DNA of 62,091 nucleotides from Lysobacterales bacterium (GTDB lineage: Bacteria > Pseudomonadota > Gammaproteobacteria > Xanthomonadales > Rhodanobacteraceae), in assembly GCA_017305055.1 (NCBI GenBank), contig JAFKMZ010000015.1, positions 1 through 62,091 of the forward strand, written 5' to 3'. Every line of letters begins with the position of its first letter. Within the stretch, counting starts at the first letter, position 1. Shown here piece by piece: positions 42,542 through 50,824 of this stretch. The notes beneath the pieces were generated by a model. The model was given only the letters and a program-made list of their open reading frames with translations, made no database searches and was not told the origin of the DNA. A program made the translations under genes and the position numbers.

Positions 42542-43660
42542 ATGAACGCACTGTCTCGCCCACCACCGGCAGGTGTCCATACCGACTGGAGCGAGACCTT
42601 CCCTCCGAAGACCTTAGCCGCGCTGTGGGCGTTGTGGACAGCATTCTGGCTGCTCATGATCGGCGTCGCCATCGAGGATCAGCTCCGTAATCCGCTTACC
42701 CGGTGGTGGGAGCCGATCCTGACGGAAGGGAGCTCGGCGCTGGTCTCGACCGGATGGATGTGGCTCGCCGTCCGGGTTCGTGGGCGCCGTGCGCCGTATC
42801 TGGACAAACCCTTGATCTGGTTCGCCAGCTATCTGCGATGGTTGCCGCTGGTCTGCATTACGTGGATTACGGCGGTTTACGCGATACGGTATGGCGCCTA
42901 CGCCGCCATGGGTCGTACCTACGAACCCCAGGGCTCGTGGGGATTCGTTGTCGTGTATGAGAGCCTCAAAGTGACGTACAACTCGGGGCTGTGGCTCGGG
43001 GTGCTGTTTGGTATCGATTCGTATGGGCAGTGGCAACTCCAGTGGCGCCGTTTGTTGCAAACGCAGAAAGCGCTGGCCGAGGCCCAGCTTGCACGGCTTC
43101 AAGGGCAGCTACAGCCGCATTTCCTGTTCAACGCACTCAATACCGTTTCGGCCCTGATGCATACGGACGTGGCGCGGGCCGACCGCCTGGTTGCGGCGCT
43201 CGGGGATCTGCTGCGTATCAGTCTTCGGTCCAATGAGCATGAGATGACACCGCTCGCTGAAGAACTGCGCACGCTCGAGCTGTATGCGGGCATCATGATC
43301 GAGCGGTTCCGGGATCGTGTGACGGTGGACTGGCAGATCGATCAGGCCCTGCTTGACATCCCCGTTCCGGCATTGCTGCTGCAGCCCTTGCTTGAGAATG
43401 TGTTCAAGCACGGCGTCGAGCCCACGGTGGCGCACGTGCGCATCATTATCGGTGTCCGGCGCGAAAGCGGTTCACTGGAAATCGTCATCAGCAACTCGGG
43501 CCCCCTGCTGGCGCCGGAGCACCGTGACGGCGTGGGATTTCGCAACTGCCGGGAACGACTCGGCATTATCTATGGCGATACGGCCTCCCTGCGGGTCTGC
43601 AACGAGGACGACGGCGTGGCCGCGCGCGTCTTGATCCCGCTTATGGACGCCGTGCAATGA
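42542..43660 (+). CDS. LytS/AlgZ-type sensor histidine kinase
   Basis: The 372-residue protein has about four transmembrane helices in its first 160 residues (TAFWLLMIGVAI, STGWMWLAVRV, LPLVCITWITAVYA, LWLGVLFGI). The kinase domain follows, with the phospho-accepting H193 in LQPHFLFNALNTVSAL, the signature of the LytS/His_kinase family. The ATPase part ends with DGVGFRNCRERLGIIYG. No separate sensor domain is visible, so the membrane part probably senses. The start is at 42542, where MNALSRPPPAG begins; no clear ribosome-binding site precedes it, so a leaderless or weak start is possible. The stop overlaps the next gene (ATGA). Confidence 0.9.
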   Translation: MNALSRPPPAGVHTDWSETFPPKTLAALWALWTAFWLLMIGVAIEDQLRNPLTRWWEPILTEGSSALVSTGWMWLAVRVRGRRAPYLDKPLIWFASYLRWLPLVCITWITAVYAIRYGAYAAMGRTYEPQGSWGFVVVYESLKVTYNSGLWLGVLFGIDSYGQWQLQWRRLLQTQKALAEAQLARLQGQLQPHFLFNALNTVSALMHTDVARADRLVAALGDLLRISLRSNEHEMTPLAEELRTLELYAGIMIERFRDRVTVDWQIDQALLDIPVPALLLQPLLENVFKHGVEPTVAHVRIIIGVRRESGSLEIVISNSGPLLAPEHRDGVGFRNCRERLGIIYGDTASLRVCNEDDGVAARVLIPLMDAVQ

Positions 43661-44397
43661 TCCGCGCCGTGATCGCCGATGACGAGGCGCCAGCCCGCGA
43701 GAAGCTCGAACGCTGGGTGGCCGAACAACCGGATATGACCGTGGTTGGCTCGGCCGAGGACGGATTGTCCGCGGCGCAGTGCATTGAACAACTCCGTCCG
43801 GACGTGACCTTCCTTGATATCCAGATGCCGACCTTGTCGGGACTCCAGGTCGCGGCGCAGCTTGAGCCGTCGAGTGCCCCGCTGATCGTATTTGTCACCG
43901 CCTTTGACGAGCATGCGGTGCAGGCGTTCGATCTCAATGCGATCGACTATCTGCTCAAGCCTTTCGACCAGGATCGTTTTGCGCGCACCGTGCAGCGCGT
44001 CAGGGAACGACTGGACGCCCATGAGTCCGGCGCGACAGCGGTAGCGGTTGGTCGGGCACGGGCGCCTGCTTGCGAACGCTTGCTGGTACCGGATGGCGAA
44101 CGACTGCAACTGATCGATGCGGTATCCATCGAATGGCTCGAAGCCGATGACAACTACGTCCATGTGCACACGGCTGCGCGCAGCTACCTGCTGCGCAGGA
44201 CGTTGCAGGATCTGCTGTCCCAGCTGGGTGAACAGCACTTCGTGCGGATCCACAAGTCGGCAGCGGTGAACCTCGGCGCTATCGGATCGCTCACCCCACT
44301 CTTCAAGGGCGACTACGAAATCCACCTGCACAATGGCCGCGTTCTCCGGCTCAGTCGACGGTATCGCGAAGCGCTGTTCACCCGCATGGGGCAGTAA
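43657..44397 (+). CDS. LytTR-family response regulator
   Basis: The 246-residue protein has an N-terminal receiver (1-120) with the acidic pair D8-D9, phospho-acceptor D54 (FLDIQMP) and K105 in LLKPFD. A C-terminal LytTR DNA-binding domain follows (about 145-246: IEWLEADDNYVHVHT, FVRIHKSAAVNL). It overlaps the kinase gene by four bases, a classic translationally coupled pair. The FtsX-type permease genes just downstream are the likely target, as in many Xanthomonadales loci where LytTR systems adjoin MacB-like permeases. Confidence 0.94.
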   Translation: MIRAVIADDEAPAREKLERWVAEQPDMTVVGSAEDGLSAAQCIEQLRPDVTFLDIQMPTLSGLQVAAQLEPSSAPLIVFVTAFDEHAVQAFDLNAIDYLLKPFDQDRFARTVQRVRERLDAHESGATAVAVGRARAPACERLLVPDGERLQLIDAVSIEWLEADDNYVHVHTAARSYLLRRTLQDLLSQLGEQHFVRIHKSAAVNLGAIGSLTPLFKGDYEIHLHNGRVLRLSRRYREALFTRMGQ

Positions 44398-44507
44398 TTC
44401 CCCTTCGCCACGCCGACGTCCCCATTTACCCCAAATCCGCTGCCAGCAGGCTACCGGCTGATCAAGCTCCTGCTTGCAGAAGCGGAAGTGAATGGAGGAC
44501 GAGAGGA

Positions 44508-45815
44508 ATGCTCGGCTATTACTTCGACCTCGCCTTGCGCAGTCTCAGACGCAACAAAGTTCTTACCGCGCTGATGGTGTTGGCGATTGCGCTGGGCATC
44601 GGCGCCAGCATGACGACGCTGACCGTACTGCATGTGCTGTCGGGCGATCCGTTGCCGGGGCGCAGCAGCACGTTGTATTACGCGCAGATCGATCCGCGCG
44701 ACATGAGCGGCTATCTGCCTGGCAAGTCGCAGCCGATGCATCAGATGAGCTGGATCGACGGCATGAACCTGCTGCGTGCGAAACGCGCAGGTCGCCAGGC
44801 ACTAATGACCGGCGGCCTGGTGGCGGTGCAGCCGCACAACACGATGCTTGATCCATTCTACGAAGCGGCGCGCTACACCACCGCCGATTTCTTCACGATG
44901 CTCGGCGTGCCGTTCGAATACGGACACGCGTGGAACACGTCGGACGACGAAGCGCATGCACGCGTGGCGGTGATTAGCACCGCGCTCAACGACAAGCTGT
45001 TCGGCGGCACGGACAGCACAGGCCAGACGCTGCGCCTGTCCGGCGCCGCGTTCCGCATCGTCGGCGTGCTCGGCAACTGGCATCCCAATCCACATTTCTA
45101 CGACCTCAACCGCAAAAGCTACGGCGAGAACGAAGGGGTCTACGTACCGCTGTCCAGCTCGCAGGACGTGGGCATGCATCACGACGGCAGCGTCACCTGC
45201 TGGGGCAAGGGTGGTACCGGCATCAATCCGGATCACGCTTCGCGCTGCGCGTGGCTGCAGTTCTGGGTGCAACTGGATACGCCAGCCGAGGCCGCCGCAT
45301 ACAAGACGTTCCTCATCCACTACTCGGAGCAGCAAAAGGTGCTCGGCCGCTTCCAGCGACCGCCCAATGTCCAGCTGCGCGATGTCATGCAATGGCTGGA
45401 CTACAACCAGGTGGTGCCGGATGACGTGCGCCTGCAGACGTGGCTGGCATTCGGCTTTTTGCTGGTGTGTCTGGTCAATACGGTGGGCTTGATGCTGGCC
45501 AAGTTCATGCGCCGTGCCGGCGAGCTGGGTGTGCGCCGCGCGCTGGGCGCATCGAAACGCTCGCTGTTCGCCCAGCTATTGGTGGAGTCGGGTGTGGTCG
45601 GTCTTACAGGAGGCGTTGGCGGCCTGCTGCTGGCCCTGCTCGGACTGTGGCTGGTGCGCCAACAGCCAGCGGAGTATGCGCCGTTGGCGCATCTGGACCC
45701 GGCGATGCTGCTGGCCACCTTCCTGCTGGCGCTGGGCGCAAGCCTGCTGGCCGGTCTGCTGCCGGCCTGGCGCGCCTGCCAAATTGCTCCCGCCCTGCAA
45801 TTGAAGATGGTGTGA
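44508..45815 (+). CDS. FtsX/MacB-type ABC transporter permease
   Basis: The 435-residue protein has one N-terminal transmembrane helix (LTALMVLAIALGIGASM), a large periplasmic MacB-core-like domain (about 45-290), and three C-terminal helices with the FtsX motif ELGVRRALGASKRSLFAQLLVES. This is the layout of type VII (mechanotransmission) ABC permeases, which do not themselves move substrate through the membrane. GAGAGGA precedes the start. The next permease starts one base after its stop. No ATPase or membrane-fusion gene is in the window, so the nucleotide-binding partner must be encoded elsewhere. Confidence 0.92.
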   Translation: MLGYYFDLALRSLRRNKVLTALMVLAIALGIGASMTTLTVLHVLSGDPLPGRSSTLYYAQIDPRDMSGYLPGKSQPMHQMSWIDGMNLLRAKRAGRQALMTGGLVAVQPHNTMLDPFYEAARYTTADFFTMLGVPFEYGHAWNTSDDEAHARVAVISTALNDKLFGGTDSTGQTLRLSGAAFRIVGVLGNWHPNPHFYDLNRKSYGENEGVYVPLSSSQDVGMHHDGSVTCWGKGGTGINPDHASRCAWLQFWVQLDTPAEAAAYKTFLIHYSEQQKVLGRFQRPPNVQLRDVMQWLDYNQVVPDDVRLQTWLAFGFLLVCLVNTVGLMLAKFMRRAGELGVRRALGASKRSLFAQLLVESGVVGLTGGVGGLLLALLGLWLVRQQPAEYAPLAHLDPAMLLATFLLALGASLLAGLLPAWRACQIAPALQLKMV

Positions 45816-45816
45816 C

Positions 45817-47049
45817 ATGGACATCCTGCCGATTCTTTCCACCCTGCGTCTCCACAAGGTCACCTCGTTGCTGCTGATCCTGGAGATCGCGCTGACGTGT
45901 GCCATCGTCTGCAACGCGATGTTCCTGATCGGCCAGCAGCTGCGACATATGAACCTGCCCAGCGGCATCGCCGAGCACGAGCTGGTGCAGATCCAGCTGG
46001 GATACATCGGCAATACGCCCGATGCCAAGGCGCAGACGCAGAGCGACGTGGCGGCGCTGCAACAGATTCCTGGTGTCAAGCAGGTGGGGCTGGACCGCTA
46101 CTTGCCGTTCTCTCTCGATGGCTCGTCCAACACCGGCATCAAGCTGGATCCTCAGCAGCACCAGAACACGCTCGATGCAGGTCAGTATTTAGGCCAGAAC
46201 CTGTTGCCCACCCTGGGCGTGCGGTTGGTGGCCGGACGCAACTTCGAGCCCGGCGAGTACGTCGATTTTGACACGGCGGTAGCCGCCTTGAACGGTGGCG
46301 ACATGAAGGGTCTGCCGCAGGTCATGATCATCACGCGCGCCATCGCCGAGCGCCTGTGGCCCGGGCAGCAGGCGTTGGGCAAGACGCTCTACACGGACAG
46401 CGGCATTCCCTTCCGCGTGATCGGTGTGATCGCCGTTCTGGCGCGCCAGAACAACCTGCAGCAGGGCGCTCAATACAGCACGTATTGGCCGATCCGCATG
46501 ACCTCGGCCGATGGTGCGAGCTACTTCATCCGCTGCGCGCCGCAGGATAGAGAGCCAGTACTGAAAGCGGCAGTGGCGAAGCTCAAGCAGCTCAATCCCA
46601 ATCGTGTCGTATTGAAGGCGCGTACCTACGATCAGGCGCGTCGTGCGTACTTCGCCAACGACCGTGCCATGGCCGGCATCCTCGCCGGTGTGATCGCGGC
46701 GCTACTGGTCGTCACCGCGCTGGGTATTGCCGGACTGGCCAGCTTCTGGGTTGGGCAGCGCCGCCGCACCATCGGCGTGCGCCGTGCACTCGGTGCCACC
46801 CGCCGCAACATCCTGCACTACTTCCAGACCGAGAACTTCCTGCTGGCCACGATCGGCATCGCGCTGGGCATGGTGCTGGCCTACGGCATCAACCTGCTCC
46901 TGATGCTGCATTACGAATTGCCGCGGCTGCCGGCGATGTATTTTCCGGTCGGCGCGATCGCGCTGTGGTTGGTCGGCCAGCTCGCCGTGCTGGGTCCGGC
47001 GCTGCGCGCCGCCGCCGTGCCGCCGGTCGTGGCGACGAGAAGCGTTTGA
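45817..47049 (+). CDS. FtsX/MacB-type ABC transporter permease
   Basis: The 410-residue protein has the same plan as its upstream partner: an N-terminal helix (VTSLLLILEIALTCAIVCNAM), a periplasmic domain (about 45-280) and three C-terminal helices with RRRTIGVRRALGATRRNILHYF. The two permeases are separated by one base and likely form a heterodimer. They are smaller than MacB because they lack a fused ATPase. The regulatory pair upstream suggests induction by membrane stress or a peptide signal; the substrate is unknown. Confidence 0.92.
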   Translation: MDILPILSTLRLHKVTSLLLILEIALTCAIVCNAMFLIGQQLRHMNLPSGIAEHELVQIQLGYIGNTPDAKAQTQSDVAALQQIPGVKQVGLDRYLPFSLDGSSNTGIKLDPQQHQNTLDAGQYLGQNLLPTLGVRLVAGRNFEPGEYVDFDTAVAALNGGDMKGLPQVMIITRAIAERLWPGQQALGKTLYTDSGIPFRVIGVIAVLARQNNLQQGAQYSTYWPIRMTSADGASYFIRCAPQDREPVLKAAVAKLKQLNPNRVVLKARTYDQARRAYFANDRAMAGILAGVIAALLVVTALGIAGLASFWVGQRRRTIGVRRALGATRRNILHYFQTENFLLATIGIALGMVLAYGINLLLMLHYELPRLPAMYFPVGAIALWLVGQLAVLGPALRAAAVPPVVATRSV

Positions 47050-47272
47050 CATGCCGTGGGCATGAGCTTCCGGCGCCCGCACGGCGTGAGCATGCGGATG
47101 GACTGGATCCCCCGACCTGGCGCCGCGGGTTCGTTCACGTCGCTTTCTGTAACATGGAAAGCCGTTTGTTCCTGTCGATGTCCACGGGCGGCACAGGTGC
47201 GAACGTATCCATCCTGAATCCGACGAACAGCCGATACGGCGACGCAAGACACGTGGAGGATCGGTACCTCTC

Positions 47273-48094
47273 ATGAACAAGACGAACAAGACCAAAGCGG
47301 CGGGAAGCTGGATTGCGGCGGCGGTCATCCTGGTGGTGGTGATCGTGGCTGGGGTGTTTCTCGTACGCCGGGCGCTGCACCCCGGGTCGGCACCCGGCCA
47401 GGTGGCGACTTCGGCGGAGACGGCGAATCCGGCCAGCCCATCGTCGTCACCGCATCCGGCCGCATTGGCGCAGGCCGGCATTGCCGCCGCGTCGACGGCC
47501 ATGTTGCCGGCGCTGAACGACAGTGACGACGAGGTGGCCGCCGCGTTGACTGCACTCGCCGGTGGCGAGCTGCGTAGCTTGCTGGTTCCGCGCCAGATCA
47601 TCGCCCGCATCGTGGCCACCATCGACGCCTTGCCGCGGCATGCCGGCCTCGGCCCGACCGTCCTGCCCGCACAACCGCCGAAGGGCGCGTTCCTCACCTC
47701 GGACACGGACGGCGGCAAGATCATGGCAGCGGAAAACCCCGCCCGCTATGCGCCCTACATGACCCTGGTGGAAAACACCGATGCGCAGGCCCTGGTCGAC
47801 TGGTACGTGCGCGACTATGCGCTGTTCCAGGAAGCCTATCGGCAGCTGGGCTATCCCAAGGCATCCTTCAACGACCGGCTGCTCGTGGTGCTGGATGATC
47901 TGCTCGCCGCACCCGAGCTTGCGCAGCCGGCTGTGCTGCAACCCAGCAAGGCGTATTACGTGTATGCCGATCCGGCGCTGGAGTCGCTTTCGACCGGACA
48001 AAAGCTGCTGCTGCGGCTCGGACCGGCCAACGAGGCCAAGGTGAAGGCCAAGCTGCGCCTGATCCGTGCTGCCCTGGTGGCGAGAAACAAATAG
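47273..48094 (+). CDS. DUF3014-domain membrane protein
   Basis: The 273-residue protein has a single N-terminal transmembrane helix (WIAAAVILVVVIVAGVFLV), a Ser/Pro/Ala-rich linker (about 38-75) and a conserved domain. The domain carries ARYAPYMTLVENTDAQALVDW, YRQLGYPKASFNDRL and LSTGQKLLLRLGPANEAKVK, typical of the DUF3014 family of Xanthomonadales and other proteobacteria. Its function is unknown; the topology predicts a periplasmic domain anchored in the inner membrane. GGAGGA lies about 14 bases before the ATG, farther than usual. A 223-base gap separates it from the permeases, so it may have its own promoter. Confidence 0.85.
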   Translation: MNKTNKTKAAGSWIAAAVILVVVIVAGVFLVRRALHPGSAPGQVATSAETANPASPSSSPHPAALAQAGIAAASTAMLPALNDSDDEVAAALTALAGGELRSLLVPRQIIARIVATIDALPRHAGLGPTVLPAQPPKGAFLTSDTDGGKIMAAENPARYAPYMTLVENTDAQALVDWYVRDYALFQEAYRQLGYPKASFNDRLLVVLDDLLAAPELAQPAVLQPSKAYYVYADPALESLSTGQKLLLRLGPANEAKVKAKLRLIRAALVARNK

Positions 48095-48131
48095 GTTGGA
48101 CGTAGGGGCGTGGTCTTGATCACGTTGCCGC

Positions 48132-48722
48132 TCAATCAGCCACGTTCCCTTTGTCCAGGGCGTGCTCGATGCGCTGGTCGGGTACCAGCCAGAGCAGCGC
48201 GGCGACCGTATAGACGAGTTGCGCGGCCCAGGCATGCCACAGCGTCAGCGCGATCCCCGAGAGGTACAGCACAGGCGAGATCCTGGTCTTCCAGTCGCTC
48301 CCTACGGCACGCCGCAGGGCCGATGTCTCGCCGTCCGCGGCAATCAGTTGCCGCTGCAGGATCCAGTAGGCCACCGCGGCCATCAGCAGGATCACGCCGT
48401 ACACGGCCGTGGGCGGCGCGGCAAAGTGGTTCTCGCCCATCCATGCCGTGGTGAACGGAAACAATGACAGCCAGAACAGCAAGTGCAGGTTGGCCCACAG
48501 CACCTTGCCGGAGACGTGGTGGCTGATCGAGAGCATGTGGTGGTGGTTGTTCCAGTAGATGCCCACGTAGAGGAAGCTCAGCACGTAGCTGAGCAGCACC
48601 GGCAGCAGTGGCGGCAAGGCAGCGAACGAGGCGCTCTCCGGCGCCTTCAGCTCCAGCACCATGATGGTGATGATGATCGCGATCACCCCGTCGCTGAACG
48701 CTTCCAGCCGACCCTTGCCCAT
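48132..48722 (-). CDS. TMEM175-family (DUF1211) integral membrane protein
   Basis: The 196-residue protein carries the family signature FSDGVIAIIITIMVLELK near its N-terminus and about six transmembrane helices (LLSYVLSFLYVGIYW, LLFWLSLFPFTTAWMG, VILLMAAVAYWI, LYLSGIALTLWHAW, LVYTVAALLWLV). Bacterial members are tetrameric potassium channels. The start at 48722 opens directly on MGKGRLEAFSD, as in other members. The gene converges on the DUF3014 gene with 37 bases between stops, and is divergent from phoB across a 214-base gap that holds a Pho box. Confidence 0.9.
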   Translation of the reverse strand: MGKGRLEAFSDGVIAIIITIMVLELKAPESASFAALPPLLPVLLSYVLSFLYVGIYWNNHHHMLSISHHVSGKVLWANLHLLFWLSLFPFTTAWMGENHFAAPPTAVYGVILLMAAVAYWILQRQLIAADGETSALRRAVGSDWKTRISPVLYLSGIALTLWHAWAAQLVYTVAALLWLVPDQRIEHALDKGNVAD

Positions 48723-48870
48723 GCATCCTCCCCCTGAGTGCCTGCTGCCATCCGCCGTCGTCGTTCACCGGCGAAGGCGCTGTCCAGTGCCGCCACCGGC
48801 GCCATGAAACCCCGCAACCATCCAGTCCGGGCGGCCGCGTGACGCCGCGGATGGTAACCCAGGCAGGGCC

Positions 48871-48888
48871 CTGTCATCGCCCTGTCAC
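48871..48888 (+). promoter_or_regulatory. Pho box upstream of phoB
   Basis: CTGTCATCGCCCTGTCAC consists of two CTGTCA repeats at 11-base spacing, an almost perfect PhoB-binding box. It lies 48 bases before the phoB start, consistent with autoregulation. Confidence 0.85.
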
Positions 48889-48936
48889 ATGCGGATGTTG
48901 CAATAATCGCGTCACCTCGCTGCCGTAGTACTGACC

Positions 48937-49626
48937 ATGCAGAAGCGCATCCTCATCGTCGAAGACGAGGCCTCCATCCGCGAGATGGTGGCCTTCGCCT
49001 TGCGCAAGGCGGACATGGCCGTAGCCCAGGCGGCCGATGCCCGCGAGGCACTGCTCGCGATCGCCGATGCGCCGCCCGACCTGATCCTGCTGGACTGGAT
49101 GCTGCCGGGCATGAGCGGCCTGGAGCTGGCCAGGCGCCTGCGCCAGGAGGCGGCGAGCGCCGAGGTACCGATCATCATGCTCACCGCGCGCGGCGAGGAG
49201 ATCGACCGGGTCAACGGTCTGGAGGCCGGCGTGGACGACTACGTCGTCAAGCCGTTCTCGACCCGCGAGCTTGTCGCGCGCATCCGTGCCGTGCTGCGGC
49301 GCAGCCAGGGCGACGACGGCACCGGCTCCATCGAGATCGGCGGCCTGCGCATCGACGCGCCTGCGCAACGCGTCTACGCCGGGGACGAGCTGGTCTCGAT
49401 CGGCCCGACCGAGTACCGGTTGCTGCATTTCTTCATGACCCACACCGAGCGTGTGTATTCCCGCGCGCAGCTCCTGGATCACGTGTGGGGCGGCAACGTC
49501 TACGTCGAAGAGCGCACTGTCGACGTGCACGTACGCCGGCTGCGCAAGACGCTGGAGCCGTATGGTCTCGAGCGCCTGCTGCAGACGGTTCGCGGAACCG
49601 GCTACCGGCTTTCGGTCAAGGCATGA
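48937..49626 (+). CDS. phoB: Phosphate regulon response regulator PhoB
   Basis: The 229-residue OmpR-family regulator has a receiver (1-120; acidic D10/E11, phospho-acceptor D53 in LLDWMLPGMSG, K106 in VVKPFSTREL) and a winged-helix DNA-binding domain (about 135-229: LISIGPTEYRLLHFF-like core, VYVEERTVDVHVRRLRKTL). Its match to PhoB in length and its setting with a PhoR-like kinase, ppk and pst genes make the assignment firm. It is preceded by its own Pho box and overlaps the kinase gene by four bases, so both are made from one message. Confidence 0.95.
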   Translation: MQKRILIVEDEASIREMVAFALRKADMAVAQAADAREALLAIADAPPDLILLDWMLPGMSGLELARRLRQEAASAEVPIIMLTARGEEIDRVNGLEAGVDDYVVKPFSTRELVARIRAVLRRSQGDDGTGSIEIGGLRIDAPAQRVYAGDELVSIGPTEYRLLHFFMTHTERVYSRAQLLDHVWGGNVYVEERTVDVHVRRLRKTLEPYGLERLLQTVRGTGYRLSVKA

Positions 49627-50678
49627 ATATGGAATGGCGCGCGCGGCGCCTGCTGGAGGAGCTACACGACGTGCGCGACGCCGCGGCCAGCCTGCCGGAT
49701 GCGCTGGTGCTGCTGGATGCGCATGGTGGCATCCGCTGGTGCAACCGGTCCGCGGAGCGGCTGCTGGCGCTGGCCTGGCCGCGTGACCGTGATGCGGTCC
49801 TGGCCAGCCGCTATGCCGGCCACAAGCTTGGCGACTGGCTCGACCGGGGGGGCGCGGAACCGCTCGACGACGTCCACGCGCCCGCCGATGCCACCATGCA
49901 TCTGCAAGTCACCATGATGCCTTACGGACACGACCAGCGCCTGTTGCTGGCCCGGGACATCAGCCGGTTGGCACGCCTGGAACAGGTGCGCCGCGACTTC
50001 GTGGCCAACGTCTCGCACGAGTTGCGCACACCGCTTACCGTGATCCACGGCTACCTGGAATTGCTCGATCCCGAGGATGTGCCGGCACTGGCGCCGGTGC
50101 TCGGCGAAATGCGCGCGCAGTCGCAACGCATGCGGCAGATCGTCGAGGACCTGCTGGCCCTGTCGCGGCTGGAGATGGAGCGGCACCTGCCCGAGGAGCG
50201 CGTGCAGATGCAACCGCTGCTGGTCACGCTGCGGCGCGAGGCCGAGGCTCTCAGCCAGGGTCGCCACCGGATCACGCTGGAGGACGAGGCGCATCGGGAT
50301 CTCCTGGGATCCGCGAAGGACCTGCACAGCGCCTTCGGCAACCTGGTCAGCAACGCGGTCCGGTATACGCCGGATGGCGGTGCGATTGCCATCCGTTGGC
50401 GGCGTACCCGCGGCGGCGCCGAGTATTCCGTCACCGACACGGGCTACGGCATCCCGGCCGAGCATCTCTCGCGCCTGACCGAACGTTTTTACCGGGTATC
50501 GTCGAGCCGTTCGCGCGGCAGCGGTGGCACAGGCCTGGGCCTGTCGATCGTCAAGCACGTGCTGAACCTGCACCATGCGGAGCTGCGCATCGAGAGCGAG
50601 GCGGGCATCGGCTCGACCTTTGCCTGCGTCTTCGACCATTCGCGCGTGCTGGAACCCGAGTCGGACGACCCGCGTTAA
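49623..50678 (+). CDS. phoR: PhoR-like sensor histidine kinase lacking transmembrane segments
   Basis: The 351-residue kinase has a PAS-like domain (about 20-110: LPDALVLLDAHGGIRWCN), a DHp domain with H132 in VSHELRTPLTVIHGYLELL, and a HATPase with NLVSNAVRYTPDGG (N box), DTGYGIPAEHL (G1) and GSGGTGLGLSIV (G2). PhoR proteins usually start with one or two membrane helices and are about 430 residues; here the N-terminus MNMEWRARRLLEELHD is soluble. The ATG overlaps the phoB stop (ATGA), so no missing 5' part can precede it. The assignment rests on kinase domain type and context. Confidence 0.88.
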   Translation: MNMEWRARRLLEELHDVRDAAASLPDALVLLDAHGGIRWCNRSAERLLALAWPRDRDAVLASRYAGHKLGDWLDRGGAEPLDDVHAPADATMHLQVTMMPYGHDQRLLLARDISRLARLEQVRRDFVANVSHELRTPLTVIHGYLELLDPEDVPALAPVLGEMRAQSQRMRQIVEDLLALSRLEMERHLPEERVQMQPLLVTLRREAEALSQGRHRITLEDEAHRDLLGSAKDLHSAFGNLVSNAVRYTPDGGAIAIRWRRTRGGAEYSVTDTGYGIPAEHLSRLTERFYRVSSSRSRGSGGTGLGLSIVKHVLNLHHAELRIESEAGIGSTFACVFDHSRVLEPESDDPR

Positions 50679-50738
50679 GGGGGCGTGGCCAATCCCGTTG
50701 CAACTGGATTGGTCGCCTCCTCCTTGCCTCTCCCTATA

Positions 50739-50756
50739 CCGTCATGCACGGGTCAT
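50739..50756 (+). promoter_or_regulatory. Candidate Pho box upstream of the GT4 gene
   Basis: CCGTCATGCACGGGTCAT has two GTCAT cores exactly 11 bases apart, the Pho-box spacing. It lies 69 bases before the glycosyltransferase start, in the gap after phoR. The repeats deviate from CTGTCA at their first bases. Confidence 0.5.
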
Positions 50757-50824
50757 CCGGCGGTCGCCTTCGTGCAACAGGCAGGCCCGAATATCAGGGC
50801 CAGGTCAGAACGGAGACGAGTGTC

